64,000 bases of DNA. It comes from an uncultured Bacteroidia bacterium. Its GTDB lineage: Bacteria; Bacteroidota; Bacteroidia; Bacteroidales; UBA932. The stretch covers positions 62,001 to 126,000 of the forward strand of contig CACWOH010000011.1 in the NCBI GenBank assembly GCA_902762435.1. Direction: 5' to 3'. Made by a program: the position numbers and the translations under genes. Shown in pieces: positions 33,777 to 44,321 of this stretch; positions within the stretch are counted from its first letter, which is position 1, and every line of letters starts with the position of its first letter. The notes below the pieces were generated by a model. That model had not been told where the DNA came from and made no database searches. It worked only from the letters and a program-made list of their open reading frames with translations.

Positions 33777-34415
33777 ATGCACATCGCGATCGCAGGTAAT
33801 ATCGGCAGCGGCAAGACCACGCTCACCAAGATGCTGGCCGCGCACTACGGCTGGATTCCGAAATTCGAATCGGTGGACTTCAATCCCTACCTCTCAGACT
33901 TCTACGAGGATATGGAGCGCTGGTCCTTCAACCTTCAGATCTACTTCCTCAACAAGCGTTTCAAGGACGTGGTCGAGATCGCGAAGACCGACGACGTGAT
34001 CATCCAGGACCGCACCATCTACGAGGATGCCCGCATCTTCGCCCCCAACCTGCACGACATGGGGCTGATGAGCACTCGCGACTTCGAGAACTACAGCGAC
34101 CTGTTCGACCTGATGATGTCGCTGGTGGGGAACCCGGACCTGCTCATCTACCTGCGTTCCAGCATCCCCAATCTGATCTCGCAGATCCAGAAGCGCGGCC
34201 GCGAGTACGAGAAGAGCATCCGCATCGACTACCTGACCGGCCTGAACGAGAAGTACGAGAACTGGATCAAGGACTACAAGGGCAACCTGCTGATCATCGA
34301 CGCGGACCACATCAAGTTCGGCAACAATCCGGAGGACTTCGCGAAGGTGACCGACATGATCGACGCCCAGCTCTACGGCCTCTTCACGCCGAAGGACAAG
34401 CAGTACGGAGAATAA
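33777..34415 (+). CDS. Deoxynucleoside kinase (second of a tandem pair)
   Basis: A 212-aa paralogue of the preceding gene with the same P-loop GNIGSGKTT at 7-15, IIQDRTIYEDARIFA and KRGREYEKSIRIDYLTGLNE. The two proteins are similar along their whole length but differ in the stretch after the DRT motif (NLHDMGLMSTRDFENY here against NNHDMGNLSDRDYDTY), a region near the substrate pocket, so different base preferences are likely. It carries a slightly longer C-terminus (FTPKDKQYGE). The sugar permease gene follows 21 bp later. Confidence 0.88.
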   Translation: MHIAIAGNIGSGKTTLTKMLAAHYGWIPKFESVDFNPYLSDFYEDMERWSFNLQIYFLNKRFKDVVEIAKTDDVIIQDRTIYEDARIFAPNLHDMGLMSTRDFENYSDLFDLMMSLVGNPDLLIYLRSSIPNLISQIQKRGREYEKSIRIDYLTGLNEKYENWIKDYKGNLLIIDADHIKFGNNPEDFAKVTDMIDAQLYGLFTPKDKQYGE

Positions 34416-34436
34416 CTGAAACCTTATAATTAAGAA

Positions 34437-35675
34437 ATGGAAAAGAAAAAAGTCAACATGGTGGCTGTCGTGACGATGTGTTTCATCTTCGCGATGATCT
34501 CCTTCGTCACCAACATGGCCGCCCCGTTCGGCAACATCTGGAAGGGCCAGTACAGCTGGGCCGCCATGATGGGCAACATGATGAATTTCGCCGCCTACCT
34601 CTTCATGGGTATCCCGGCCGGCAAGATGCTGGTCAAGGTGGGTTACAAGAAGACCACCCTCATCGGCATCGCGACCGGTTTCGTCGGCATCGTGATCCAG
34701 TGGCTTTCCAGCCTTCCGGCCTTCGGCAATTCCGCCATCTACGTCTATCTGCTCGGCGCCTTCGTCTGCGGATTCTGCGTCTGCATGCTCAATACCGTCG
34801 TGAACCCGATGCTGAACCTGCTCGGCGGCGGCGGCAACAAGGGCAACCAGTTCATCCAGATCGGCGGCACCTGCAACTCCCTGGCGGGAACCCTGACTCC
34901 GCTGCTGGTGGGCGTGCTGATCGGCACCGTCACGGACAACACCAAGATGTCCGACGTGTCCCCGCTGCTGTTCATCGCGATGGCCGTGTTCGCCATCTCC
35001 TTCGTGATCATCTACTTCGTCCGGATCCCGGAACCGGCCCTGGAGCGCAAGAACCTCAAGTTCGAGCACAGCGCGTGGAATTTCCGGCACACCGTGCTCG
35101 GCATTATCGCCATCTTCTTCTACGTGGGCATCGAGATCGGCATCCCGGCCCAGCTGAACTTCTACATCTCCGACCTCGGTTTTGAGGGCTCCGCCGCCGT
35201 GGCCGGCTTCCTGGCCGCCTCCTACTGGTTCCTGATGATGATCGGACGTTTCCTGAGCAGCGCCATCAGCGGCAAGGTCAGCACCCGGGCGCAGATGATC
35301 TGCGTGTCCTCCCTGGCCATCCTCCTGCTGCTCGTCGCCATCTTCCTGCCGGAGAGCGTCAGCATGACCGTGAAGGGCTCCGCCGTGCCGATGAAGTGCA
35401 TCTTCCTCGCGCTCTGCGGCATCTGCACCTCCATCATGTGGGGCGCCATCTTCAACCTGGCCGTCGAGGGTCTGGGCAAGTACACCGAGCAGGCTTCCGG
35501 CCTCTTCATGATGATGGTGGTCGGCGGCGGCATCATGCCGCTCATCCAGCAGGCCATCGCCCAGCGCGCAGGCGCCATCCCCAGCTACTGGCTGGTGGTC
35601 GCGATGCTCGCCTACCTGCTCTACTACGCCCTGTGGGGTTGCAAGAACGTGAACAAGGACATCCCGGTCGAATAA
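34437..35675 (+). CDS. MFS sugar permease, FHS (FucP/GlcP-like) family
   Basis: A 412-aa major facilitator with twelve predicted membrane helices. Features such as FVTNMAAPFGNIWK, GYKKTTLIGIATGFVGI and NTVVNPMLNLLGGGGNKGNQ resemble the fucose-hexose symporter group found in Bacteroidota (glucose/galactose or fucose transport with protons). It is followed after 15 bp by a ROK glucokinase, so a glucose-type substrate is the best guess. The second half contains TEQASGLFMMMVVGGGIMPL, typical of the family's helix 11. Confidence 0.85.
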   Translation: MEKKKVNMVAVVTMCFIFAMISFVTNMAAPFGNIWKGQYSWAAMMGNMMNFAAYLFMGIPAGKMLVKVGYKKTTLIGIATGFVGIVIQWLSSLPAFGNSAIYVYLLGAFVCGFCVCMLNTVVNPMLNLLGGGGNKGNQFIQIGGTCNSLAGTLTPLLVGVLIGTVTDNTKMSDVSPLLFIAMAVFAISFVIIYFVRIPEPALERKNLKFEHSAWNFRHTVLGIIAIFFYVGIEIGIPAQLNFYISDLGFEGSAAVAGFLAASYWFLMMIGRFLSSAISGKVSTRAQMICVSSLAILLLLVAIFLPESVSMTVKGSAVPMKCIFLALCGICTSIMWGAIFNLAVEGLGKYTEQASGLFMMMVVGGGIMPLIQQAIAQRAGAIPSYWLVVAMLAYLLYYALWGCKNVNKDIPVE

Positions 35676-35690
35676 TAAACGGACAGAATT

Positions 35691-36656
35691 ATGGCAAAGC
35701 AATATGTAGTCGGTATCGACATCGGAGGCCAGACCTCCAAGATCGGCGTCGTGGACGCCCGCGGCGACGTGTTATACCAGAGCGCCATCCGCACGGACAC
35801 CTTCGGGAGCGACGCGGACGCCTATATCTCGGCGCTGGCCGAGGCCGTGAAGACCTGCGTCCTGCAGGCCGGCATGACGATGGAGGACATCCGCGGCATC
35901 GGCGTGGGCGCCCCGAACGGAAACTATTATACGGGCGTGGTGGCCTTCGCACCGAACCTGTCGTGGGCGGCCGAGAGCGCCGTTCCCCTGGCGGAGAAGC
36001 TTTCCGCGGCCTGTGAAGGCGTGCCGGTGTCCCTGACCAACGACGCCAATGCGGCGGCGGTGGGCGAGATGGCCTACGGCGCCGCCCGCGGCATGAAGAA
36101 TTTCATCATGATCACCCTCGGCACCGGCGTGGGCAGCGGCATCGTGGTGGACGGCAAGGTCCTCTACGGCCACGACGGCTTCGCCGGCGAACTCGGCCAC
36201 ACCTGCGTGGAGCGCCACAACGGCCGCACCTGCAACTGCGGCAAGACCGGTTGCCTGGAGGCCTACTGCTCCGCCATCGGCATCGCCCGCACGGCCCGCG
36301 AGTGGCTGGCTGCGTCCGGCCAGCCGACCCCGCTCCGCGACCTCAATAACATCACTTCCAAGGACATCTACGATGCGGCCAAGGACGGCGACAACTTCGC
36401 CCTGCGCCTGTTCGACTATACGGGAACGCTGCTCGGCCAGAGCTTCGCGGACTTCGTGGCGTTCAGCGCCCCGGAGGCCATCGTGCTTTTCGGCGGCCTG
36501 GCCCGCGCCAAGGAATTCCTCTACGAGCCGATGAAGCGCGCGATGGAAGAAAACCTCCTCAAGATCTGGAAGGGCAAAGTCAAGATCGTTTTCTCCCAGC
36601 TCAAGGAGTCCGACGCCGCCATCCTGGGCGCCTCGGCCCTGGCCTGGGAACTGTAA
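35691..36656 (+). CDS. ROK family glucokinase
   Basis: A 321-aa sugar kinase of the ROK family: N-terminal ATP-binding GIDIGGQTSKIGVVD (about 8-22), the catalytic-type NDANAAAVGEMAYGAARG and the zinc motif CNCGKTGCLEAYCS (about 181-194). It phosphorylates glucose or a related hexose at C6. Located directly downstream of a hexose permease and probably co-transcribed with it, giving an uptake-and-trap unit. Length and motifs are complete. Confidence 0.9.
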   Translation: MAKQYVVGIDIGGQTSKIGVVDARGDVLYQSAIRTDTFGSDADAYISALAEAVKTCVLQAGMTMEDIRGIGVGAPNGNYYTGVVAFAPNLSWAAESAVPLAEKLSAACEGVPVSLTNDANAAAVGEMAYGAARGMKNFIMITLGTGVGSGIVVDGKVLYGHDGFAGELGHTCVERHNGRTCNCGKTGCLEAYCSAIGIARTAREWLAASGQPTPLRDLNNITSKDIYDAAKDGDNFALRLFDYTGTLLGQSFADFVAFSAPEAIVLFGGLARAKEFLYEPMKRAMEENLLKIWKGKVKIVFSQLKESDAAILGASALAWEL

Positions 36657-36681
36657 TAAGGCTTAAACAATTAATTATAAA

Positions 36682-37434
36682 ATGAAAGCAACCAAGTTTC
36701 TTGCGGTCCTTCTGATCGGACTTGCATTTGCGGCTTGCACGGGCAAGCCGGGGGAGCAGCTCCCCAAAGAATTCCAGCCTTCCAAGGCCACCGTCGATTC
36801 CGTGAGCTATCTGCTCGGTATCAATTTCGGCAGCTTCATGGCCAACTACGATTTCGGCAAGGATATGAACTATTCGGAGATCGTGCGCGGCATCAAGGAT
36901 TTCGTGAACGCCGAGGGCGATTTCCAGGATCCTGATTTCGTGAAGCAGTTCAAGGTCGACCCCAACCAGATGAATGACCTGTTCAACCGTTATCTGGAGA
37001 ACCGTCGCCAGGGTGTCGCCGCCGCCGCCAAGGAGAAGAGCGAGAAGTTCCTTGCCGACAACGCCAAGAAGGCGGATGTCGTGACCACCGAATCCGGTCT
37101 GCAGTACAAGATCCTCGAGCCGGGCAGCGATGTGAAGCCGGGCCCGCAGGACACCGTGTGGGTACGTTACAAGGGTACCCTGATTGACGGTACCGTCTTT
37201 GACCAGGTCGCCGAGGACGCCGATCCGATCCGCCTGACGCTCAACCGCGTCGTCCCGGGCTGGACCGAGGGTCTGCAGCTCGTGGGCGAGGGTGGCAAGA
37301 TCCAGCTCTTCATCCCCTCCGAGCTCGGTTACGGCGAGCAGGGCACCCAGGGCATCCCGGGCAACTCCGCGTTGCTGTTCGATGTCGAACTGACCAAGGT
37401 GGGCAAGTATGTCGAGCCGGCTCCGGCCGAGTAA
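36682..37434 (+). CDS. FKBP-type peptidyl-prolyl cis-trans isomerase lipoprotein
   Basis: A 250-aa lipoprotein (lipobox AFAAC, Cys19) with an N-terminal helical dimerisation region (FKBP_N, about 35-130; VDSVSYLLGINFGSFMANYD) and a C-terminal FKBP domain (about 138-243; DTVWVRYKGTLIDGTVFDQV, GWTEGLQLVGEGGKIQLFIP, GIPGNSALLFDVEL). It resembles the FkpA/Mip type that assists protein folding outside the inner membrane. It stands alone 25 bp after glucokinase and ends at a double terminator. Confidence 0.92.
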   Translation: MKATKFLAVLLIGLAFAACTGKPGEQLPKEFQPSKATVDSVSYLLGINFGSFMANYDFGKDMNYSEIVRGIKDFVNAEGDFQDPDFVKQFKVDPNQMNDLFNRYLENRRQGVAAAAKEKSEKFLADNAKKADVVTTESGLQYKILEPGSDVKPGPQDTVWVRYKGTLIDGTVFDQVAEDADPIRLTLNRVVPGWTEGLQLVGEGGKIQLFIPSELGYGEQGTQGIPGNSALLFDVELTKVGKYVEPAPAE

Positions 37435-37443
37435 TGGATAATT

Positions 37444-37503
37444 TCCGCCCGGGAAGGGCGGATCAAGGAGAAAGCCACCCGAACCGGGTGGCTTTCTGTT
37501 TTT
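37444..37503 (+). terminator. Tandem hairpins, terminator of the FKBP gene
   Basis: A small hairpin (37444-37450 with 37456-37462) is followed by a 12-bp hairpin (37469-37480 with 37486-37497, GAACC loop) and TGTTTTTATT. It also overlaps the end of the convergent gene at 37502. Confidence 0.85.
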
Positions 37504-38065
37504 ATTCGTTTTCGTCGTAGAGGATCTCTTCTTCTTCCTTCTCCTCATCCTCCTCCTCGTCCTCTTCATCTTCGTCGAAGTCCTCATCGTCGTCGTCATC
37601 GTCGTCGTCCTTGCCGCGCCGGGCCTCACCGGGGAGCCTGCGGCGCTCTTCCGGCAGGTCTTCGAAGGCGACGTAGCCGTTCTCGAACTCCAGGGGGACG
37701 GGGCCCTTGGACTCCAGCAGGCGCGGGACGGCCGTGAATTCCGGCGTCTCGCCCTCCAGGGTGATGATGACGCTCTTGCGCGAGGCGATGTCGTAGAAAT
37801 AGATGAAACTCGCCACGCCCGCCTTTACGGTGTCGGCGACGGACACGTTGTCCACCGCGCCGAAGCCGATGTCCATCAGGGCGTAGCGGGCCACCACGCC
37901 GCCGTCGGCGTCCAGTGCCTTGAAAAGGATGGGCTGGTCCACCGGGAATTCGAGATCCGCGCGCAACTGCTTGTGGAAGGTGTACAACGAATTCTCCCCG
38001 TTCACGAGGTAAACCCGGAAAAAGCCTTTGATGCCGGCCAGCGTGACTCTGTATCTGTAATTCAT
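37502..38065 (-). CDS. Plasmid pRiA4b ORF-3-like protein with long acidic tail
   Basis: A 187-aa protein. The first 130 residues (MNYRYRVTLAGIKGFFRVYL... YTFHKQLRADLEFPVDQPIL... FIYFYDIASRKSVIITLEGE) resemble the small pRiA4b ORF-3/IS1096-passenger-like domain widespread in Bacteroidales and of unknown function. The last 40 or so residues are almost entirely Asp and Glu, including an unbroken run of eight Asp, ending EEEEILYDENE. Such tails often bind basic proteins or mimic nucleic acid. The frame extends upstream, but ATG at 38065 lies 4 nt after a TATCTTCG box and is preferred. Confidence 0.7.
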   Translation of the reverse strand: MNYRYRVTLAGIKGFFRVYLVNGENSLYTFHKQLRADLEFPVDQPILFKALDADGGVVARYALMDIGFGAVDNVSVADTVKAGVASFIYFYDIASRKSVIITLEGETPEFTAVPRLLESKGPVPLEFENGYVAFEDLPEERRRLPGEARRGKDDDDDDDDEDFDEDEEDEEEDEEKEEEEILYDENE

Positions 38066-38069
38066 ATTG

Positions 38070-38077
38070 CGAAGATA
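38070..38077 (-). promoter_or_regulatory. Promoter -7-like box (TATCTTCG), minus side of a divergent pair
   Basis: One mismatch to TAnnTTTG; 4 nt before the ATG at 38065. The plus-strand partner begins 20 bp away. Confidence 0.55.
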
Positions 38078-38089
38078 GGAAATAATCGC

Positions 38090-38097
38090 TAAATTTG
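38090..38097 (+). promoter_or_regulatory. Promoter -7 box (TAAATTTG) of the YigZ gene
   Basis: Exact box 8 nt before the ATG at 38106. Confidence 0.65.
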
Positions 38098-38105
38098 ATT
38101 CCCCG

Positions 38106-38702
38106 ATGGCAGTAAAAGATACATACAAAAGCATCGAGGCGCCTTCAGAGGGCCTTTTCAAGGATCTCGGAAGCCGTTTCATCGCCCGGGCGTACCCGGT
38201 CGAGAGCGAGGCGGAGGTCCGGGATATCGTCGCCGCCATCAGGAAGGAGTACCACGACGCCCGGCACCACTGCTTCGCCTACCGCCTCGGCCTGGAAGGG
38301 GAGCCGTGGCGGGCCGCGGACGACGGCGAGCCCGCCGGTTCGGCCGGCCGCCCCATCCTCGGGCAGATTGATTCCGCCGGCCTGAGCGACATCCTCGTGG
38401 TCGTGATCCGCTATTTCGGCGGCATCAAGCTGGGCATCCCCGGACTCATCCGCGCATACAAGACTTCCACCGCCGACGCCCTCGCGCAGGCGCGTGTGGT
38501 AGAAAAAGTGGCGGGGCGCTGGTACGGCCTGCGTTTCCCGTACGCGAGCCTGCCCGCCGTGATGAAAATCGTCAAGGACCTGGACCTGCCGCAGCGGGGG
38601 CAGTCCTTCCTGGAGGAATGCACGCTCGAGGTGCGGGTGCGCCGCTCGCTCGAGGAGAAGTTTTTGGAATTATTTAGAAATTTAGGTATCTTCACAAGCT
38701 AA
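38106..38702 (+). CDS. YigZ/IMPACT family protein (UPF0029)
   Basis: A 198-aa protein with the UPF0029 N-terminal domain (about 10-125): [46 protein letters not shown] and [20 protein letters not shown], all strong family markers. A DUF1949-like ferredoxin fold follows. The family is conserved from bacteria to the eukaryotic translation regulator IMPACT, but its bacterial role is unclear. It precedes serC by 16 bp. Confidence 0.9.
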   Translation: MAVKDTYKSIEAPSEGLFKDLGSRFIARAYPVESEAEVRDIVAAIRKEYHDARHHCFAYRLGLEGEPWRAADDGEPAGSAGRPILGQIDSAGLSDILVVVIRYFGGIKLGIPGLIRAYKTSTADALAQARVVEKVAGRWYGLRFPYASLPAVMKIVKDLDLPQRGQSFLEECTLEVRVRRSLEEKFLELFRNLGIFTS

Positions 38703-38718
38703 AATTTCAAACCGTATT

Positions 38719-39792
38719 ATGGGCAAAAAACACATTTTCAACGCCGGGCCGTGCCTGCTGCCGCAGGTGGCCATCGACAACACCATCGAGGCCCTGAAGG
38801 ATTTCAAGGGCACCGGTGTCTCCCTGCTTTCCATTTCCCACCGCACCAAGGGCTGGGACGAAACGATGGACGAGTGCCGTGCACTCTGGAAGGAACTCCT
38901 CTGTATCCCGGAGGGCTATGAAGTCGTCTTCCTGGGCGGCGGCGCCAGCCTACAGTTCCTGATGGCTGCCATGAACTTCCTGGAGAACAAGGCGGGTTAC
39001 CTGGAGACCGGCGTCTGGGCCAAGAAGGCCCTCAAGGAAGCCAAGGGCCTGGGCAACGCCTTCGCCGTGGCGAGCTCCGCGGACAAGAACTATTCCTATA
39101 TCCCGAAGGGCTATGAGATCCCGGCGGACCTTGACTATTTCCACATCACGACCAACAACACCATTTACGGTACGGAGATCCGCAAGGACATCGACAGCCC
39201 GGTGCCCCTCATCGCGGACATGTCCTCCGACATCCTCAGCCGTCCCGTGGATGTGAGCAAATATGAACTGATCTACGCGGGTGCGCAGAAGAACGCGGGT
39301 CCTGCCGGCGTGGCCGTGGCCATCGTCAAGACGGACGCCCTCGGCAAGGTCAGCCGCTACCTCCCGACGATGCTCGACTACCGCACCCACATCGACAAGC
39401 TCTCGATGTTCAACACCCCGCCCGTCGTGTCCATCTTCGTGATGAACGAGACCCTGAAGTGGCTCAAGGGCATCGGCGGCGTGAGCGCCATCAACGCCAT
39501 CAACGTCAGGAAGGCCGAGACCCTCTATGCCGAGATCGACCGCAACAGCCTCTTTACCGGCACCGCCGCCAAGGAGGACCGCTCCATCATGAACATCTGC
39601 TTCGTGATGGCTCCGGGCAAGGAAGACCTGCAGGACGAGTTCCTGAAGTTCGCCGTCGAGCGTGACATGGTGGGCATCAAGGGTCACCGCAGCGTGGGCG
39701 GCTTCCGCGCCTCCACCTACAATGCCTGCACGCAGGAAGACGTCGAGGCCCTCGTGGCCGTGATGCAGGAGTTCGAGAAAATCCGCGGCTAG
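38719..39792 (+). CDS. serC: Phosphoserine aminotransferase SerC
   Basis: A 357-aa PLP enzyme of class V that converts 3-phosphohydroxypyruvate and glutamate to phosphoserine. It begins [13 protein letters not shown] and shows [11 protein letters not shown], the glycine-rich [19 protein letters not shown] and the PLP lysine in [12 protein letters not shown] (about residue 194). Length matches the family. serA follows after 4 bp, so two successive steps of serine synthesis are co-transcribed. Confidence 0.95.
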   Translation: MGKKHIFNAGPCLLPQVAIDNTIEALKDFKGTGVSLLSISHRTKGWDETMDECRALWKELLCIPEGYEVVFLGGGASLQFLMAAMNFLENKAGYLETGVWAKKALKEAKGLGNAFAVASSADKNYSYIPKGYEIPADLDYFHITTNNTIYGTEIRKDIDSPVPLIADMSSDILSRPVDVSKYELIYAGAQKNAGPAGVAVAIVKTDALGKVSRYLPTMLDYRTHIDKLSMFNTPPVVSIFVMNETLKWLKGIGGVSAINAINVRKAETLYAEIDRNSLFTGTAAKEDRSIMNICFVMAPGKEDLQDEFLKFAVERDMVGIKGHRSVGGFRASTYNACTQEDVEALVAVMQEFEKIRG

Positions 39793-39796
39793 CCCT

Positions 39797-40717
39797 ATGA
39801 AAGTACTCGTCGCCACCCAGAAGCCCTTTGCGGCCGCAGCGGTCGCGGGCATCCGCAAGATCGTGGAAGATGCGGGCTATGAGCTCGCCCTGCTGGAGAA
39901 ATACGTCGACCAGGCCGACCTGGTCGCCGCCGTCGCCGACGCCGACGCGCTGATCGTCCGTTCGGACAAGGTCACCGCCGAGGTGGTCGCCGCCGCGCCG
40001 AAGCTCAAGATCGTCGTCCGCGCCGGCGCGGGCTTCGACAACCTCGACCTTCCCGCCTGCACGGCGAAGGGCGTCGTTGCGATGAACACCCCCGGCCAGA
40101 ACGCCAACGCCGTGGCTGAACTGGCCATCGCGATGATGATCTTCATGGCCCGTACGCAGTTCACCCCCGCCACCGGCTCGGAAGTCCAGGGCAAGACCCT
40201 CGGCATCCAGGCCTTCGGCAACGTGGGGCGCCTGGTGGGGCAGAAGGCCGCCGCCCTCGGCATGAAGGTGAAGGCCCTCGACCCGTTCCTGACCCCGGAC
40301 CAGATCCGCGCCGGCGGCGCCGAGCCCGTCGAGTCCCTCGATGAGCTCTACGCCGGCAGCGACTATCTGTCCCTGCACATCCCGGCCACGCCCCAGACCG
40401 TCGGCAGCATCGGCTACGACCTGATGATGAAGATGCCGAAGGGCGCTACGCTCGTCAACACCGCCCGCAAGGAGGTCATCGACGAGGCCGGCCTGGAGAA
40501 GGCGCTCGCCGAGCGTCCTGACCTCAAGTACGTCACCGACGTGGCTCCGGACAACCTCGCCGCCCTGCAGGAGCAGTTCGGCCTGCGCGTGTTCGCCACG
40601 CCCAAGAAGATGGGCGCCCAGACCGCCGAGGCCAACGTCAACGCCGGCCTTGCCGCCGCGCGCCAGATCGTCGCCTACTTCAAGGAAGGCTGCACGAAGT
40701 TCCAGCTGAACAAATAA
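39797..40717 (+). CDS. serA: D-3-phosphoglycerate dehydrogenase, short form without ACT domain
   Basis: A 306-aa D-2-hydroxyacid dehydrogenase: lid/substrate part with VVRAGAGFDNLDLPAC (about 72-87), NAD-binding region GIQAFGNVGRLVGQKAAALG (about 136-155) and IPATPQTVGSIGYDLM. It lacks the C-terminal ACT domain for serine feedback, the common short type in Bacteroidota, so it should not be serine-regulated. Identity as SerA rests on being directly downstream of serC; by sequence alone it could be another hydroxyacid dehydrogenase. Confidence 0.88.
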   Translation: MKVLVATQKPFAAAAVAGIRKIVEDAGYELALLEKYVDQADLVAAVADADALIVRSDKVTAEVVAAAPKLKIVVRAGAGFDNLDLPACTAKGVVAMNTPGQNANAVAELAIAMMIFMARTQFTPATGSEVQGKTLGIQAFGNVGRLVGQKAAALGMKVKALDPFLTPDQIRAGGAEPVESLDELYAGSDYLSLHIPATPQTVGSIGYDLMMKMPKGATLVNTARKEVIDEAGLEKALAERPDLKYVTDVAPDNLAALQEQFGLRVFATPKKMGAQTAEANVNAGLAAARQIVAYFKEGCTKFQLNK

Positions 40718-40734
40718 CGGCCAGCATATCCTGG

Positions 40735-40770
40735 ATAAAAGCCGCCCGGGTGAGGGCGGCTTTTATTCTT
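40735..40770 (+). terminator. Hairpin terminator after serA
   Basis: Perfect 13-bp stem (40735-40747 with 40754-40766), loop GGGTGA, with T-rich arms (CTTTTATTCTT). Confidence 0.9.
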
Positions 40771-40838
40771 TCTGTCCGTGCAATTATTTTGAAATATGAC
40801 AAATAATCGTTATCTTGTGATATAGTTTCGATTGAAAT

Positions 40839-42101
40839 ATGGTACGAGTCAAACCTTTTGCGGCACTGCGTCCGCCCAAAGGCATCGTGACGGAAGTCGC
40901 GGCGCCGCCCTATGACGTATTGAACTCCGAGGAAGCCCGGAAGATGGCCGGGGAGAAATCCCTGCTTCACATCACCAAACCCGAAATTGACTTCGAGCCG
41001 ATCGCCGGCGAGCACGAGCAGCGCACCTACGACCGCGCCGTCGAGAATTTCAAGACCTGGCAGAAGAACGGCTGGCTGGTCCGGGAGGACAAGGAGAAGT
41101 ATTATGTCTATGCCCAGACCATGGGCCGCCGCACGCAGTACGGCATCGTGCTCTGCGCCCACACCGACGACTATGCCGCGGGCATCATCAAGAAGCACGA
41201 ACTGACCCGCAAGGACAAGGAGGACGACAGGATGATCCACGTCCGCATCCAGAACGCCAACATCGAACCGGTGTTCTTCGCCTTCAAGGACAACGCCGAA
41301 CTCGGCGCGATCATCGCGAAGACCGCCGCCGGCGCACCCGAGTACAAGTTCGTCGACGAGAACAAGTTCACCCACACCTTCTGGGTAATCGACGACGACG
41401 CGGTGAACGCCCGCATCACGGAGATCTTCACGAAGGACGTCGACGCTTTCTACGTGGCCGACGGCCATCACCGCACGGCCGCGGCCGCCCGCGTGGGCGC
41501 GGAGAAACGCGCGCAGAACCCGAACCACACCGGCAACGAGGAATACAACTTCTTCATGGCCGTCTGCTTCCCGGAGAGCCAGCTCGCCATCATCGACTAC
41601 AACCGCGTGGTCAAGGACCTGAACGGCCTGCAGCCGGAGGAGTTCCTGAAGGCGCTGGAGGAGGATTTCGAGGTCTCTCTCGCCTCCAAGCCGCGCTGCG
41701 GCCGTCCGGCGAAGCCCTATGCCCCGACGCAGCTGCACAACTTCTCGATGTACCTCGGGGACAAGTGGTACAGCCTGACCGCGAAACCCGGCCGCTATGA
41801 CGACGCCGACCCGATCGGGGTGCTGGACGTCACCATCCTGTCCAACCTGGTGCTGGACAAGCTGCTGGGCATCAAGGACCTCCGCACGGACAAGCGCATC
41901 GACTTCGTGGGCGGCATCCGCGGGCTCGGCGAGCTTTCCCGCCGCGTGGACAGCGGCGAGATGAAGGTCGCCTTCGCCCTCTATCCCGTCAGCATGCAGC
42001 AGCTCATCAACATCGCCGACACGGGCAACATCATGCCGCCCAAGACGACGTGGTTCGAACCCAAGCTTCGCTCCGGACTTGCCATTCACACCTTAGACTA
42101 A
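40839..42101 (+). CDS. DUF1015 family protein (SerC-associated, HipA-like fold unknown)
   Basis: A 420-aa soluble protein of the DUF1015 family, beginning MVRVKPFAALRPPKGIVTEV followed by PPYDVLNSEEARKMA, with the hallmark YVADGHHRTAAAARV near residue 208 and FPESQLAIIDYNRVVKDL. It commonly follows serC and serA in Bacteroidota and many anaerobes; the conserved ADGHHR segment suggests an enzymatic or ligand-binding role. A kinase role in serine metabolism has been proposed for relatives, but I cannot support it from this sequence. A terminator separates it from serA, so it may have its own promoter. recQ begins 7 bp after its stop. Confidence 0.85.
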   Translation: MVRVKPFAALRPPKGIVTEVAAPPYDVLNSEEARKMAGEKSLLHITKPEIDFEPIAGEHEQRTYDRAVENFKTWQKNGWLVREDKEKYYVYAQTMGRRTQYGIVLCAHTDDYAAGIIKKHELTRKDKEDDRMIHVRIQNANIEPVFFAFKDNAELGAIIAKTAAGAPEYKFVDENKFTHTFWVIDDDAVNARITEIFTKDVDAFYVADGHHRTAAAARVGAEKRAQNPNHTGNEEYNFFMAVCFPESQLAIIDYNRVVKDLNGLQPEEFLKALEEDFEVSLASKPRCGRPAKPYAPTQLHNFSMYLGDKWYSLTAKPGRYDDADPIGVLDVTILSNLVLDKLLGIKDLRTDKRIDFVGGIRGLGELSRRVDSGEMKVAFALYPVSMQQLINIADTGNIMPPKTTWFEPKLRSGLAIHTLD

Positions 42102-42107
42102 GTCCCC

Positions 42108-44317
<2,210 letters not shown>

Positions 44318-44321
<4 letters not shown>

